Origin: an uncultured Eubacteriales bacterium
GTDB lineage: Bacteria > Bacillota_A > Clostridia > Lachnospirales > Lachnospiraceae
Length of the DNA: 6,866 bases
Assembly: GCA_902803345.1 (NCBI GenBank)
Contig: CADCPV010000316.1
Span: forward strand, 1 to 6,866
Direction: 5' to 3'
Of the stretch, positions 6,176-6,866 are shown piece after piece; the stretch's first letter is position 1, and the number at the start of each line of letters is the position of its first letter. Under the pieces are notes generated by a model. It made no database searches. It saw only the letters and a program-made list of their open reading frames with translations, and was not told where the DNA came from. The translations under genes and the position numbers were made by a program.

Positions 6176-6193
6176 ATTTCAGGTTCATTTCAG
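6173..6193 (+). repeat. Two 10-bp direct repeats, one helical turn apart
   Basis: TTTATTTCAG (6173-6182) and TTCATTTCAG (6184-6193) match at 9 of 10 positions with an 11-bp period. They lie about 65-85 bp upstream of the predicted start of the lipoprotein transcript, a position compatible with an activator. The first copy overlaps the terminator T-tract, so part of the match may be chance. Confidence 0.3.
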
Positions 6194-6220
6194 CTTTCCA
6201 TGGGATCATACAGGCATCAG

Positions 6221-6250
6221 AGACGGAAAAATGTCCGTTTTCTGTATAAT
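6221..6250 (+). promoter_or_regulatory. Putative promoter of the lipoprotein gene with overlapping dyad
   Basis: A consensus -10, TATAAT, at 6245-6250 is the only good element. At 17 nt spacing the -35 would be GACGGA (6222-6227), a poor match. An inverted repeat, AGACGGA (6221-6227) with TCCGTTT (6234-6240), overlaps this region and could be an operator. A weak -35 with a dyad suggests regulated rather than constitutive expression. That is inference. Confidence 0.5.
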
Positions 6251-6264
6251 AATCCAATATCCAG

Positions 6265-6273
6265 AAGGAGGAG
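6265..6273 (+). promoter_or_regulatory. Lipoprotein ribosome binding site
   Basis: AAGGAGGAG is an excellent Shine-Dalgarno match, about 9-11 nt before the ATG at 6283 and just downstream of the predicted transcription start. Confidence 0.75.
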
Positions 6274-6282
6274 ACTGAAACC

Positions 6283-6866
6283 ATGAAGGCGATAAGAAAA
6301 TTACTTGCATGTATCCTGGCAGCGGCGTTTGTCTGCTCCCTTGCGGCATGCAATAAAGAAACGAATAACAGAACAGAAGGCACTGAGGCCGGCACATCGG
6401 TCAGGTCGGAAAGTATTTCGGCGCAGTCCGAAACAGAGGAAGAAAGCACAGAGGCGAAGAGCCCGCTCAGCGATCCCGAGGACAGCGGTTCCGAAGCTTC
6501 GGGAGATTTTTCCGTGAAAGCAGCGGACGGCACAGTAGTTTCTGCCGAAGGCTTCGTCTATACCATTACGGCTGCAGGCGAATACACGGCAGCGGGCAGC
6601 CTCGAAGACGGACAGATCGTTATCGATGCCGGCGAGGAAGATGAGGTGGTTCTTGTGCTGCAGAACGCTTCGATTTCCTGCTCAACAGGCGCTCCGATTC
6701 TCTGTATTTCAGCCGACGAGCTGACAATCCGGTCGGAAGAGGGCAGCTACAATACGGTGACGGATTTTCGGACAGCTTCTGCTGCAGAAAATACAGATGA
6801 TTCCGATGAGGAAGAGGTACTGAATGACAATGCAGCGATCTATTCGAAGTGCGATCTGAAACTCAC
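6283..6866 (+). CDS. Secreted lipoprotein with Cthe_2159-type carbohydrate-binding beta-helix domain, 3' end outside window
   Basis: Open from ATG 6283 to the window edge, 194 codons with no stop, so the gene is partial. A lipoprotein signal peptide opens it: MKAIRK, a hydrophobic core, then the lipobox LAAC with C23 as the lipidated residue. Residues 24-75 are a low-complexity Ser/Thr/Glu/Asp linker that would hold the domain away from the membrane. From about 76 the text matches the Cthe_2159 / DUF4353 family: GFVYTITAAGEYTAAGSLEDG (90-110), QIVIDAGEEDEVVLVLQNASISCSTGAPI (111-139), a repeating beta-strand pattern, then NDNAAIYSKCDLKL (181-194). The C. thermocellum prototype is a parallel beta-helix that binds calcium and acidic polysaccharide. 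An extra acidic stretch (DDSDEEE, 172-178) precedes the NDNAAIYSK motif. The ligand here is unknown. It forms its own unit after the strong terminator. Confidence 0.82.
   Translation, partial: MKAIRKLLACILAAAFVCSLAACNKETNNRTEGTEAGTSVRSESISAQSETEEESTEAKSPLSDPEDSGSEASGDFSVKAADGTVVSAEGFVYTITAAGEYTAAGSLEDGQIVIDAGEEDEVVLVLQNASISCSTGAPILCISADELTIRSEEGSYNTVTDFRTASAAENTDDSDEEEVLNDNAAIYSKCDLKL

Noticed and set aside
6174..6533. 119-codon minus-strand frame across the lipoprotein start
   Set aside because: It runs through the terminator, promoter and signal-peptide region of a well-supported gene. Its Ser/Leu richness mirrors the Glu/Ser linker on the other strand.
1..6866. Mobile elements, CRISPR arrays, tRNA/rRNA genes, toxin-antitoxin or phage-defence modules
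   Set aside because: No terminal inverted repeats, transposase or integrase motifs, regularly spaced repeats, or tRNA-like cloverleaf were seen. Every long gene belongs to a known chromosomal family.

Overview
The window looks like chromosomal housekeeping DNA from an anaerobic Firmicute, most likely a Clostridia/Lachnospiraceae-type organism. Base composition is moderately GC-rich, ribosome binding sites are strong GGAGG types, and promoters are clean sigma-A types. A zinc-ribbon form of L28 sits divergent from an Asp23-like gene and a fatty-acid-kinase gene, followed by recG; this is the familiar low-GC Gram-positive rpmB / yloU-yloV / recG neighbourhood. The organism assignment is inferred from gene content and gene order only.

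Layout. Positions 1-190 (minus strand) hold a complete rpmB (L28). Positions 191-404 are a divergent promoter region. It has a TTGCAT-17-TATTAT promoter for rpmB, a TTGAAT-17-TATAAT extended -10 promoter for yloU, a 17-bp AT-rich palindrome between them, and a short hairpin at the predicted 5' end of each transcript. Positions 405-2455 carry yloU (Asp23/Gls24 family) and fakA/yloV (fatty acid kinase catalytic subunit, TTG start), 20 nt apart. A 111-nt gap containing a GC-rich hairpin with a short T-run leads into recG (2567-4570). Downstream, an independent promoter (TAGACA-17-TATAAT) drives a monocistronic DRE-TIM acyltransferase gene at 4696-6105. This protein lacks the leucine-binding regulatory domain of LeuA and most resembles the (Re)-citrate synthase-like group often labelled '2-isopropylmalate synthase'. 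A strong terminator (6133-6175) closes that unit. The last gene, 6283 to the window end, is the N-terminal part of a secreted lipoprotein with a Cthe_2159-type (carbohydrate-binding beta-helix) domain; it is cut by the window edge.

How the genes relate. L28 is ribosomal. FakA makes acyl-phosphate from fatty acids bound to FakB partners that are not in this window, and YloU is a small envelope/stress-associated protein habitually encoded next to it. RecG remodels stalled replication forks. The synthase would supply citrate (hence 2-oxoglutarate and glutamate) if it is a Re-citrate synthase. Apart from the yloU-fakA(-recG) unit these are separate transcription units, and nothing shows them forming one system.

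I found no mobile element, CRISPR array, RNA gene, phage gene or convincing new multi-gene system. The points worth a second look are regulatory (paired leader hairpins, intergenic palindromes, an attenuator-like hairpin before recG), the true substrate of the DRE-TIM enzyme, and the ligand of the truncated lipoprotein.
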